NCBI GenBank assembly: GCA_038049695.1
Contig: CP142461.1
Span: forward strand, 38,675,501 to 38,739,500
Length of the DNA stretch: 64,000 bases
Direction of reading: 5' to 3'
Source: Cinnamomum chago
Taxonomy: Eukaryota; Streptophyta; Magnoliopsida; Laurales; Lauraceae
Numbering within the stretch: position 1 is the stretch's first letter; the number at the start of each line of letters is the position of its first letter. Of the stretch, positions 1-10,415 are shown one piece after another. Under the pieces are notes generated by a model. The model saw only the letters and a list, made by a program, of their open reading frames with translations. It did no database searches and was not told the origin of the DNA. Position numbers and translations under genes: made by a program.

Positions 1-345
1 CAGAGAATCCATCCATCAACGTCATTCGCTCAAACCCACAGGTATTGCCAATCATCACCTCTAGCATGGGGAGTGGGAACTCATCTTTGGGACAAGCGCC
101 ATTTAGATCTCTATAATCAATACAGACCCTGATCTGCCCATTTTTCTTTGTCACGGGGACGATGTTGGCCAACCATTCAGGAAGCTGTTCTTCACGGATG
201 AAGCCGATGTTTTTGAGTTTTTGAACTTCTTGTTCAGTTTTGTCCATCACATCCGGACGGAATCTCCTTTGGCCTTGTTTAACAGGCTTGATATCTTTTT
301 GTAAATTGAGTTTGTGGACTGCTATCTTGGGGTCTAAGCCAGGCA
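1..345 (-). pseudogene. pol: Start of reverse transcriptase, copy A
   Basis: The minus strand encodes the N-terminal side of a Ty3/gypsy reverse transcriptase. The order is a conserved segment before the palm (EVQKL...IGFIREEQ), then WLANIVPVTKKNGQIR and a block resembling DYRDLN. The same blocks occur at 35604-36000 on the plus strand and at 50600-50300 and 59396-59100 on the minus strand. The window edge cuts it before the YVDD catalytic motif, which the other copies show. The enzyme would copy element RNA into DNA in cytoplasmic particles; here only a relic remains. Confidence 0.85.
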
Positions 346-577
346 TTTCAGCATAAGACCATGCAAAACAATCAACGAACTCACGAAGAAAAGAGATATA
401 CTCGGGTAACTCATCATCATTTATATTCTTGCTTATGCATACAGGACATGGGTCATCTGGTGTTCCCAAGTCAATCTTTTGAACATGATCTTCTATTGGA
501 AGGTTCGAGGGTGGTTCCTCCACAATATTTTCGGAGGCTTCCAACTCAACGAAACCTTCTGGAGTTTCAAGGGTATG

Positions 578-2040
578 TTAAGACCAAGGCTTTGTTTCTG
601 GCCATGAGTCTTCAGGATCGGTGATCTTCTCAAGGCTTGCTATGAGGTGATCCCAATCGTCTGTTGAAACCGGGTTGAAGTAGAGTACTTCTTTTGGAGA
701 CACTGGTTCTTTTGGGCCAGAACGCCACATGTCTGTATCGCCTGGTAATTCCTCTTCATCATCAGAGAAATCATACCGATTGGTAGAGCTTCCTGGATCC
801 TTGACAGGCGACTCTTCAAAGAGATATCCAGGGAGATCGATGTCTTCAAGGACATGAGATGTTGAGGCTTGGTCGACAAATCGACTGCTCAGCATTTGTG
901 TCAACTGTCTCATGGGAGTGTCAAGATCGAACCCCAACCCGTTTGAAGATCTTTCTACATGACCGTAGAGTCTCCAATCTTTCAGTTGACTTTTGGTCAA
1001 GGCGGGCTCCAATGGTGTGAGAATACCGCGACCTTGTCCCAGACCGACTGGGTTATGAGTGTCATAACCCATTTTCTTCATAACAACTTGTGCCATAGGA
1101 CTATATAGAAATAGTTGAGGCATACCTTCGTTTTGGAAAGGTTCAAGCATGGAATTTGATGAGGAAGCTTCTGATCTATGGAAGAAGAATGGTTTCTCTC
1201 CTGCTGAAGTTGCCGGAACAATAAAGGAAGCAGAAGTAGGATCTTCTACGTCGGCAGGTGTCTCTATTGCAGGTAGAGCATGCTGAACTTGTTGAGTGTC
1301 AGCTTGGCATGACGGTGTGTCGTCTTCTAGCTCTGACTCTGAATCCATGTCTTGCATGATTGACACGAAAGAGACAACAAACTTGCCCCCAGACTTTTGC
1401 TTTGTTTTCTTTGCTTTGATTGTAATGACCAAAGGCTTGGAAGATTTGAGAGAGACAACGAAGGGAGATGAATTGTTCTCTTCGGATTTACCGGAAGGTT
1501 TGTTCTCTTCCGACGATTCCCGAGGAGCCTTGCCTTTATCTTTCTGAAGATTTTCAGCAAGGGGTGTTATTTCTTCCTCATTTTCTTCTTTTTCATCTTT
1601 GTACATCTGAGCATCTGCAAAGTGGACTTCTTTGCCTTTGAAGGGCTTTTTGTCTGCAAACACTAGATGTATCGAGCCGTCATTGCCGACGAACTTGATA
1701 CATTGATGTAGAGTTGAAGGGACGACACCATTCTTGTGTATCCAGGCGCGTCCGAGGAGGATGTTGTGGCATGAGGGGGTTCTTATTGCAAACACAGTGA
1801 CTTCAGAGATAAGATCACCGATTTGCAACTTGAACTTGATTTTGCCGATAGGCCTTTGAGCTCTCCCATCGTACCCAAAAATGGATACAGATGTGTGACT
1901 CAGCTTGCTAGGTGGGATGCCCAGTTCTTCAAGCGCCAAAGTAGAGATGAGGTTGAGTGTAGACCCTGGGTTTATCTGGACTCTGTATATCGGCATTTCT
2001 TTGATGTACCCTGTGAAGTACAGGGGGCAGTTGTGCTTTG
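578..2040 (-). pseudogene. Protease region plus G-patch-like linker, copy A
   Basis: A long minus-strand frame of about 470 codons joins two regions. Residues 1-110 look like a retropepsin-type aspartic protease fold: a Gly-Ser-Thr-Leu-Asn loop near the start and a second motif ending in NILLGRAWIH. Residues 300-345 hold a glycine-rich block (MKKMGYDTHNPVGLGQGRG) that resembles a G-patch. Between and after them are acidic, Ser/Pro/Glu-rich linkers. The same order recurs at 33900-35400 (+) and 60260-59470 (-). The protease would process the gag-pol polyprotein; G-patch modules are glycine-rich nucleic-acid-binding segments. The G-patch assignment is by eye and is the less certain part. Confidence 0.75.
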
Positions 2041-4462
2041 TCTAGCCTGGCAGGAGGTCATCCTTACCGAAGGCGATGGTTGCACTTGCTGCTTTTTGGA
2101 CTAAGAGGCATTCAATGCTTGATCCCTCGGTTTTCTTCTTTTCTCCCTTTGAGGAAGTATTTGATTTTTTGACCCTGTAGTCCATTTCAATTTGTAGGAC
2201 TTGTGGGGCATGTTTTTCAACATCCGCATTCAACATTTGTAGTTCTGAATTGAGACTATCACGAGTTTGTGGAGACATTCGTAATAAGTCAAGGTTGTGC
2301 AGTCGTGCAGGTATGTGTTTGAAGTGCTCGATCAAGTCGTACTTGAAAGCCTCCTTCGGGCCTGCATGTTCATTAGTGTTGCCACTAGAGGCGTTTACAT
2401 TTTGTGTTCCCGAAGGATTTACATAAGAAGAAGAAGAGGATTGGTTGTAGTTTTTGTGGTAATCCCGGCCAGAGCGGGTGCCTCTACCAACTTCGAGAGC
2501 TTCTTGAGAAGGGTCTTCTTTTGGAAGATCATCCTTGAGATCCAAGGGCTGATCCTTCTTATTTGCTAAAGATGTGTCTGCAGCAGAGTCACCATCCTCA
2601 GTGATTGCGTTACATGGAGCATTTTCCGGGAACAAGTCCTGAACAACATCCCGCAACTTTTCTCCTTCATTGAGCAGTTTGTCGGTCCAGACATCTCCTA
2701 TGAGGTCAGGTATCTGGGACCAATTGACCAAGTCTTAATCCGCTGAAGTCTTTTCAAGATGATCGGTCAGAAGAGCTATGAGTTGTGACGTCACGGTTTC
2801 AGGGGATGAAGGCTGAGAAGATGTTTTCTCAGTGGAAGTCACCTGAGAAAATGTAGCTCCGGAAGATATACTATCAGGTGTAGCCGAAGAGTACGTGTCT
2901 TCAGTAGATGATGCTTCAGAGGCACTATCATCCTTTGCTATCGCATGGCAAGTTACCGTGATGGGAGATTCCCCCAATGTGGACTGTTGGGAGTCAGACT
3001 CATCATCGGATGAGAGAGGATCATCTATCCAGCAGTTTTCTCCATTTTCAGGAGTTGAAGGAGGAGGTACTTGTTGATTTCCAGGGACTTCCGGTTCCGG
3101 ATTTTGATCGTGAAGATGCTGCTCTTGTTCTATGGCAAAGCATTGAAAGATCCTCACATACTCTTCAGGATCAGGCATGGGAGCCAAATCTTCTTCTTCA
3201 TTTGCCCCTTGTGGTTCGACATAACCGGGTTCCACTGGAGGGTCAAAGGGTGCTAAGTCAACAACATTTTCTTGAAGAGGCTCTTGGTCTCCTTCATCAT
3301 CGGACCATGATCCCTATTGCCCATATGGGTTATACCAGATTACCGCCATAAGGTGAGTTTCGGGAACCCATTATTCGTCGGAGAGATATTCTCCTATTTC
3401 AAGGGATTCCTCCCACTCGTCGGTGTCACTGGCGGTGTCACTAGATTTGTATCTATCCATGGAGAATCCAATTACCAAATTGCAAGAGTATGATGCCCCT
3501 TGCGTAGTTTCATTTCTGAATTGAGGTGGCATAAAATCACCAAGGGTGAATTTTCTTTCCACCTTTGAAGCCTTGGATTCTTCCGTTGCCCCCAGCGAAG
3601 CAGTGGAAGAGGTCTCTGCCTTTTCAAGGACTTCTTGCTTTGATCGAGCTTTCTCCTACTGTTTGAGCTTACGGAGTTATCTCTTGGCTTGCCTTTGCTG
3701 TCGAGCGGTAGGCTTTGTTTTGACGATCTCCCAATTTTCATCTTCTAGGAGATCGGGATGTACCCATATAGGTTGTCCGTCTGGTGTTGGATAAGGAACC
3801 AACTCTTGGGACTTCTGGGTCATTTTTATCACCTTAAAGGAAGTAGTGGTCTTCTCCTTTGGTGACTTCGAAGTTTGTCCTTACGACACCATGTTGACGG
3901 AGGCAGACCCATAGTTTTTGTCAAAGGTGATGACTCCATTTTTCCACATCTCGTTGATCTTCTCTCTCACAACGAAGCATTGATTGAGAGGATGCGAGAT
4001 CATTTGGTGGTAGGGACAATACCAAGGATCATTGGTTTTGCCAACATCTCCCGGTCTTTTGGGCTCAGGTAAGGTGAGTTTACCATTTGCTACGAGAGCC
4101 TTGAAGATTTCTTGGACATCTTAATCGAACGGGTATTTTTTCTCTACTCATTCTCTGAAGCATCAAAGAGTTCAGGTTTCTTACTTGAAGCTTTATTTCC
4201 AGCTTTCTTTGGCTGCTGAGGAGCTGACTTGGTTTGCACATTAAGAACCTCATTTTTCTTTGGCTTTGAGGTCGTAATGATAGCCGGCTCTTTCTTTGAT
4301 GATTGCTAACTATTGAGGTCTTTGAACACCGTTTCAGCCTCCATGGAAGCTTCTAGGAGTTCTCCCAGGTTTTTTGATTTATTACCGACAATCATGGAGT
4401 GGATCCTTGCTCTCATGTTGTTACGGCATATGTCGACGAGCGACGCTTGTGGCAGCACATTT
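2041..4462 (-). pseudogene. gag: gag region, copy A (N-terminal part missing)
   Basis: Minus-strand frames at 2042-2731, 2735-3235 and 3371-3741 match, segment by segment, the gag of copy C at 53166-50722. They show a charged Lys/Arg-Gln-rich stretch, a FTLGDFMPPQF block, and long acidic Ser/Glu-rich tracts (DEWEESLE...GEYLSDE). The region 3830-4460 matches the retrotransposon gag core of copy C around 51680-52060. Gag would form the particle that packages element RNA. The N-terminal third is absent because similarity stops at about 4462. The frames are interrupted several times. Confidence 0.8.
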
Positions 4463-6435
4463 GATAGAGGGATGTCATTTCTAGGCTCATTTTTTCACTT
4501 AGATGCATGTATTATAATGTATAAGATGTGTACAAGTGCATGTAGCATTTATAATGTGAGTGCATGCTTTGTAGTTTGACTTAGAAGTACCTTGGTTGTG
4601 TGTATGATGATGGAATGGACTCCCTGAGGAGCACTAAGGGATCATGTGAAGTGTGTTTTTTTTTCCTTAAAGGCGACAGGTTTTATACCAGATGATTTTT
4701 CAGGGTCTAAAAAAAAATAAGGGAGACTTTGGCGAAATCTCTTCATAGTTCCTCGAAATTCGTGCCTAGGCATGGAGTCTCACAGAGGGAGCATTAGTAG
4801 TTTAGAGTTAATAAAGCAAGATTTCATACAATAAAAGGAGAATAAGCACAATCTCTCATAAATCTAAACTTAGTAAGTAACATAGAATTAGGTTCTCAAA
4901 CAACGGGGTGTGCCTGAGTGTGTGACATTTGTGACCTATGCAAGTCTATGTTTCGAGGCATTCACAACATCAGCTATAGATATGAAGGCGTATGCTAACG
5001 ATCATCATATTTTATCATGAAATCCCATGGCAGACATCGTCCATGGTATATAATAGTAGTCAAATTCAATATACGCATCAAATAGACATGATCCATAATT
5101 TCTATCAATCATTATCTTATTTCAAGTCACAGGGAGTTGTGCACAAAATAACACCCGTGATGTGACCCTAAAGAGAATAAAAAAATGCCCCAGCTTGAGG
5201 GGTGTTTTGATTATGACCGGGGTTGGTTTTCCTGCAAAGGTCTCAAGGAAAGTTTGTTAGTTTAGTATTTTTAGGCTCCCTACATAGTCTGGCTAAGGTA
5301 GCATTTTTCTTTCTTGGTACAAATGTTAGGGGGTGTTTTGGGACTCAAGCTTTGAGAAAAATAAGATCGGGAATGGGACCTTTGGGATACGTGTTATTTT
5401 TTTCTGCATTCAACTGAAGGTCATTAGTAATGAAAGCGTGCATGGGGTGAGTGTGTGTAGGCTATTGAGTGCTTGTGGCAACCGTGTGTATATGAGATGA
5501 GGACCCAGATTGGGAAGCCATGCAAGATAAAAATATATTCATATGTATATATATAAAAATGCCCCAGCATAAGACTAATGTTCATTTTGGCCGTGGGTGA
5601 GAATGTGAAGGTGGATTAGCCTCTCAATCCATGATTGTCACCTTGGTGGCAACGTAATCTTCCCTAACCATCCTTTGGAAGTCGAGCCCTCACGGGCCCC
5701 CTTTTGTAGCTGCTTAGTCTTTTCGATTGACCTTTGGAGCGCACCTGACTGCCTCCGGGGCTCATTTGTGAGTAATGTTTGTGTGTGGGTTTGGTGAGTC
5801 ACCGTGCTACCTTAGTGTTGTGGTTTTCGACCACCTTCTGCTTAGTTCGCCTGATGAGTACCCATGTCACTCCAGCGAGCCTAATTCTAATAGAATTTTT
5901 TCTTCTCTTTGTTCTTTGTTTTTTCGTTTTGTTTTGTTTTGTTTTTGTTTTTTTTTTTTTTTTGACATGTGACTGTGCAATGCCTAGGTCCCTTAAGCTT
6001 TCTAATCAACCCATGTAACGAGCATTCGGTCAATGACTCCCAAACTAGGTGGCTTTAGGGCACTAGGCATTTAAATACCCCTACGGGCTTACTGACTTGA
6101 GTTAAAAAGGCTACGAACCCAGACTAGTCAAAAAACTTTTATTCTTTTCAAGACTTCTAACTAAACATTTTTTCTTCTCTTTTTTTTTTCTTTTTTTATT
6201 CCTTTTTTTAGCAGACGGTCAAGAAGCTTTCATGACATGGGCGAACTCACCTACAAACCTTCACATTGGATGGCTTTAACCGTGCGGAATTTGTGTGGGG
6301 CAGACTCACCATTTTGTGTATTTTTAAGTGTCGGTGTGTGTTTGAGTTTCAAGTTTGATCAGAGTGCATCTCTTTGGTCCTCCTACGAGATTTCTACAAC
6401 TACGCTAAGGAGCAAGGGGGGTCATACATCGTAAG
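4463..6435 (-). other. Noncoding 3' tail of the Ogre-like element
   Basis: No convincing gene here. The stretch is T-rich on the plus strand, with a pure T run near 5947-5963. It carries the phrase AAAAATGCCCCAGC twice (5181-5194 and 5555-5568), which could be a small repeat or a relic of purine-tract sequence on the other strand. It lies downstream of the integrase end on the minus strand, where Tat elements keep a long untranslated region. The left edge abuts copy A directly, with no LTR visible. Short plus-strand ORFs near 5775-6018 are products of the T tract. Confidence 0.5.
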
Positions 6436-7180
6436 AAGTAGGGGAGGGTCATACTGTGTACGATCCATGGACCGAGGAGCTCTTCCCCTTCTGCATTTAC
6501 TAGTCTATATGCATTACCAGAATATGCTTCTTTAATTACATAAGGGCCTTTCCAATTGGGTCGCAATTTACCTTTAGGATGCGGAAGCTAGGATGGAGTG
6601 ATGCGCTTTAGCACGAAATCACCAACTTTGAACTTTCTTTCTCTGACATGTTTGCTATAGGCTGTGGTGATTCGCTTCCGGTATACTTGTGTATGCTCTG
6701 CTGCTTTCATTCTTTTCTCGTCAAGTTGGTTTAGCTGAAGTAGCAATGCTTCTCTCCTCGGGTCTTCTGTCATATCTTCATTTAGCTGGACGTGCAGTGA
6801 TGGATGAAGGACTTCAAGGGGAAGGATTGCTTCCATTCCGTAGGTCAAAGAGTATGGGGGTTTCTCCCGTAGGAGTTTTTATAGAAGTTTGGTACACCCA
6901 CAATGCTTTGACCAAATGGTCTGGCCAGTTACTATCTTTGGGGGTAATATGGGGTTGAACGATGCGGATCTATGTCATATTTTGTGCTCGACTCGTTTAT
7001 TTTCTGGGATATGAATTGTGGACCATTCTCTGTTATGAATACCTTGGGGATGCCAAGTCAAACTATTATGTTCTTTTTAATGAATTTGACTACGGAGGTA
7101 GCTTTATTGTTGACATATGCCTTAGTTGTTGTTGTTGATATGAATGCCTCGGGCAGTTCTTAAATCTCTTGATGTGGTCA
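6436..7180 (-). pseudogene. Integrase core end and C-terminal domain, Ogre-like element
   Basis: The minus strand shows the second half of a gypsy integrase. Around 7180-6960 it has a core segment ending in GIPKVFITENGPQF, with the Asp-Asn-Gly of the second catalytic block, then the PYYPQ-type segment and the GMEAILPLEV motif at about 6850. Next comes the C-terminal domain with KFKVGDFVLKR near 6610, and a GPYVIKEAYSGNAYRL-like block ending around 6440. Integrase joins element DNA to the chromosome. The zinc-binding N-terminus and first catalytic block are not seen. Sequence differs clearly from copies A-D, so this is a distinct family. Confidence 0.8.
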
Positions 7181-7486
7181 ACCAAGCAACCCTCTTTAGT
7201 ACCCACTAATTTAGAAACATCCAATCATCATTAATAATCGTGGTTCATAGGGCAGTCCCGGTTTTGAAGCAATAGGTAAAATCTGCAGCCGATCTCACTA
7301 ATTCTACTCATGACCTCCTAGAGGGATGTTCCACCGCTTTGGCTCACCTATGCCTTTTATGTTGATCAGACAATTGTGTTTTTATATTGTTTATACTTCT
7401 TTTTTTGGGTTTGTGAATTTTTTTTGGGTTTTTAGGGGTTTGTTTATTTTTTATGGTTTTTTTTTTTGCATAATCCTACGTAGTAA
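7181..7486. other. Gene-free spacer
   Basis: I see nothing coding here. It is a low-complexity, T-rich stretch between the integrase relic and the ORF1-like region. The gag-protease-RT part of a normal element would be expected in this interval, so the spacer may mark where the internal part has been lost. Confidence 0.5.
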
Positions 7487-9605
7487 CTAATTCATTCGGG
7501 CTTGCTTGAATTTGTAACCCTTCATTGGCATGAAGCCTAGGGTCGGCCTAGCATGATTGTGATTTTCCATTGTGTGTGCTAGTGATGTGTTGCGCATTAT
7601 GAATATTTTGACTATTCGAAAACGCTTGCGTTTAAGACCTCTTGACCTACGTGTTTTTATTAGTGGATATTTGGTCTGGGTCTTATGATTTTGCTCTCTT
7701 CGAAAACTAGAGCGTTGAAACATTTTCGACCTCCGCCATTTGGGCTTTGGTCTGATGACAACATATCTCACTTGTATTTTATTATGGTGTCTTCTTTGAA
7801 ACCTGTGATTTGTTATTTGTAGTTCAGGTCCTAAAATGATGCATTTAGTCCATAAGTTTTTATTTTGGTTCATCCAGAACCGAGACCGTTGAAATATTTT
7901 AAACCCCCGCCATTTGGGCCTTGGTCTCATATTAAAGAGTTTCATGTGTCTCATTATGTTGATTTCTTTGAGGACGTGGATATGACTTCGCTCATTGATG
8001 CATTAAGATAAGGCTCTTATATTTGGGACCTTTAGTTTGCTCTTGCCGAAAATGAGAGCGTTGAAATGTTTTGGACCTCTGCCAATTGGCCCTTGGCCTT
8101 AAAGAGTTTGACCAATTAAAAGATTTGTGATCTTTGAATGATGATTCCCTGTTTTTACTTGATGATCTCCGGTCTTTTGTTTTCCTAATTGTTCGACCCT
8201 CATCTTTTGTGTGAACCGTATGATTTTTCCTTTTTCTTTGGGCTCTAGGTTTTGTTGTAGTGCATCTAGCTTCCTTAAATGTAGTTCATCCATGTTTTGG
8301 AAGGTGTGCTCTAAATTTTCTCTGTAACCTAGCAGACTTACATCATGAAAGTCTTTGAGCAAGGGTGTAATCTTAAAGTTTTGGTTGTGTCACTACTAGA
8401 TGGTCATGTGGGATAAGAATTTCTTTAGTCGTGTGGATTTTTACATTGTTCTCTGGGACTATCGGAATCTTAGGTGGCACGTTTGGGTTAACACCTGAAA
8501 GTTCTTCTATATTCAAATCTCCGAAAGTCTTTCCTAGAGCTTTGGGAGTGGTCTCAATTCTTTCATGGAAACTAATTGGACCAAACTCTATTTGGCTTTC
8601 TAGTTCGGGAACAATCTCTACTGCTGCGTTTGGATTTTTCTCTTTATGGGCAGGGTACCATTCTAGGTGAAGGATCGGAGTTGGATCAACTCTTGGTAGT
8701 TGTCTCTTCTCAAAGTATTCTACGTAATCTTGGGTCATGATTATTGGATTGGTCAAGGGCAGGCATGGCAAACCTTTTAGAATACTCTGAAGTCTTAGTC
8801 TCGGATTTAGATGGGCCTTAATCAGGGCTAGAACAGAGTTAGGCTCTATCTCATTGTGGAAGTTATGTTTGTCCTCTAAGATCGGTTTAATTATATCGGT
8901 ATCATTTGATCTTCTAAGAGGGGTTAACCTACAAGGCTCACTAGTCAAGACATCATTTGATTGTGGTTCCTCCTCTAGGGTCTTTTCTACTGAGTGGTTA
9001 GGGTCTAGTTGAGGGCTTCCATGTTGGATTTCAATGGTAGGCCTAACAGTCTCTTGGTGTTGAGTCTTAGGTGTTGCTTTGGTTTCTATGATAGATTCGG
9101 ATGGCTTTATTCGTTCAGGTGGCGTGCTCGACAAGATCGACTTCTTTCTAATCTCAGATTTGTGTTTCTCTATTTCTATTTGCAATTCACTAAACATACT
9201 GGGACAGAGAAATTCAACCCCAAATTCTTTTTCATTCTTTCTTGTCTCAACTGTTGTTGGGATGGGTTCAAGATGCGTCGGTCTAGGTTTAGGGTGGTCT
9301 TGTTTATTGTTTGGTTGCGTGTTTGTTCTAGATGTTTGGATCACGATTTGGGTTTTGCATGATGGTGTGGGATCCAAGTTCTTTTGTTTGTGACGTGGTC
9401 TATGTCTTTTAGTGGTATTCGTCTTAGATTGAGATTTTGGATCTTGTATGATTTTGTTCGTATGGGTTTGGTATTTTATTTCAAATGAAGATGGTTTAAC
9501 CAGTCTATAAGTTTCCACACTTGATTCTAAGTCATTCAATTCAAACCTGACTAGTTCTTGTGTTTCAGATCTTATGACATCAAAATCTTTAATTAATTCA
9601 TCCAC
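7487..9605 (-). CDS. ORF1-like region, C-terminal part (unknown protein)
   Basis: Two minus-strand frames are open here: 8373-9605 (about 410 codons) and 7487-8362. I do not recognise the protein. The upstream half begins with MDELIKDFDVIRSETQELV and is hydrophilic and rich in Lys, Thr, Pro, Glu and Asn. It has no zinc knuckle, no aspartic protease motif and no YVDD. A more ordered-looking segment with aromatic residues (LHLEWYPAHKEKNPNAAVEI) follows near 8640. It lies between the element leader and the integrase on the same strand, so it probably belongs to the extra ORF that Ogre-like elements carry upstream of gag. That is an inference from position only. The coding region appears broken in a few places. 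Confidence 0.5.
7680..8100 (-). repeat. Three tandem repeats of about 173 bp
   Basis: A block readable on the minus strand as GCCCAAATGGCGGAGGTC, followed by a TTTCAACGCTCT-like segment, occurs three times. The plus-strand anchor GCCATT/GCCAATT lies at 7735, 7909 and 8081, giving spacings of 174 and 172 bp. The units are diverged by eye. They lie at the downstream end of the ORF1-like region and are translated into similar but not identical peptides in different frames, which suggests a DNA-level repeat. Confidence 0.7.
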
Positions 9606-9782
9606 TCAATCCATTTGATGGTCAAGTATCTTCATTGTCGTCGTGAATTCAGATTCTTCGTGTGGGTCATTAGGTTGTGCTGTCTTGTCTATCTTCGAAT
9701 GAATCGTTATGTCTTTTATTTGTTGTGTTGAATGATCTTCATTGGGTTGTGTTTGGGGTAGCATTTGTGGTGTTGGTATTTT

Positions 9783-10364
9783 TTATTGGATGATTGTTTG
9801 TGATTGATCTAGTTCGTTCATTTGATGCGTAGTGATCTTGGTTTTACTACCCCAAGGTGTTTCATGTTGTTCGTAATCTTCATTAAGCATATCATAAAAG
9901 TCCTTAGGAGGCTTGTCTTTAAAGATGGGGTCGTAAATCTCATCGGAAGATTTAGAAGTTTGGTCATTTGGTGGATCAAAGGTTACTTTAGGGGCTAAAG
10001 TTGTCAAATATGGAGGATCATAGGTCCAATTCTTGAGAACTTGATCTATTGGGGAATTAATTATGGTATATAGCGTGTCTATGGTTTCTTCGTTTTCGAG
10101 TTGATGGAAGGGAGCAAAATATGTTCTAAGAATTCGTATCCCCTCTTCTACCTCGTAGCCTTTCCATAATGTTGGGATATTGATCTCTTCAGTCATAAGT
10201 CTTCTTAGAGTTTCTGAGATTAATCCAAGTTCCCATTCTAGATATTCACCACCTATAAATTGTTCTCCTAGGGGCTTCCTTGTGTTTGCATATGGATCAT
10301 TCTTTGGAGTGATACTCTTAAACCAGTCTAGGTTGGGCAACTCTAGCTCACTTATGTCCACCAT
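9783..10364 (-). CDS. ORF1-like region, middle part (unknown protein)
   Basis: A minus-strand frame of about 193 codons starts MVDISELELPNLDWFKSI. It is the best-ordered part of the ORF1 region, with a balanced composition and blocks such as GEYLEWELGLISETLRRLM and LWKGYEVEEGIRILRTYFAP, plausibly alpha-helical. No family is recognised. An acidic tail (KDFYDMLNEDYEQHETPWG) follows. The strand and order match the flanking ORF1 segments at 10416-11459 and 7487-9605. This segment is the best query for a search for homologous ORF1 proteins in Ogre-like elements. Confidence 0.5.
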   Translation of the reverse strand: MVDISELELPNLDWFKSITPKNDPYANTRKPLGEQFIGGEYLEWELGLISETLRRLMTEEINIPTLWKGYEVEEGIRILRTYFAPFHQLENEETIDTLYTIINSPIDQVLKNWTYDPPYLTTLAPKVTFDPPNDQTSKSSDEIYDPIFKDKPPKDFYDMLNEDYEQHETPWGSKTKITTHQMNELDQSQTIIQ

Positions 10365-10415
10365 CCTAGCAAACTCTTCCTGGATCTGTTTTCGAGATAC
10401 TTTGGTTTTGCGTGG

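Larger units (their letters stand above)
1..4462 (-). mobile_element. Tat-lineage Ty3/gypsy retrotransposon, copy A (partial)
   Basis: This is a minus-strand fragment of the same Tat-type family as the copies at 32566, 37672 and 54717. Read on the minus strand it holds part of gag (about 4462-2040), a retropepsin-like region and a G-patch-like linker (about 2040-578), and the first part of reverse transcriptase (about 345-1), which runs out of the window. No LTR is visible. On the right it stops abruptly inside gag, where similarity to the copy at 52060 ends and unrelated sequence begins. It looks broken in several places, although one frame of about 470 codons is still open. I treat it as an old fossil. 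Confidence 0.9.

Noticed and set aside
5775-6018. Short hydrophobic ORFs rich in Phe and Cys
   Set aside because: They are translations of a T-rich run and resemble membrane segments only by composition.
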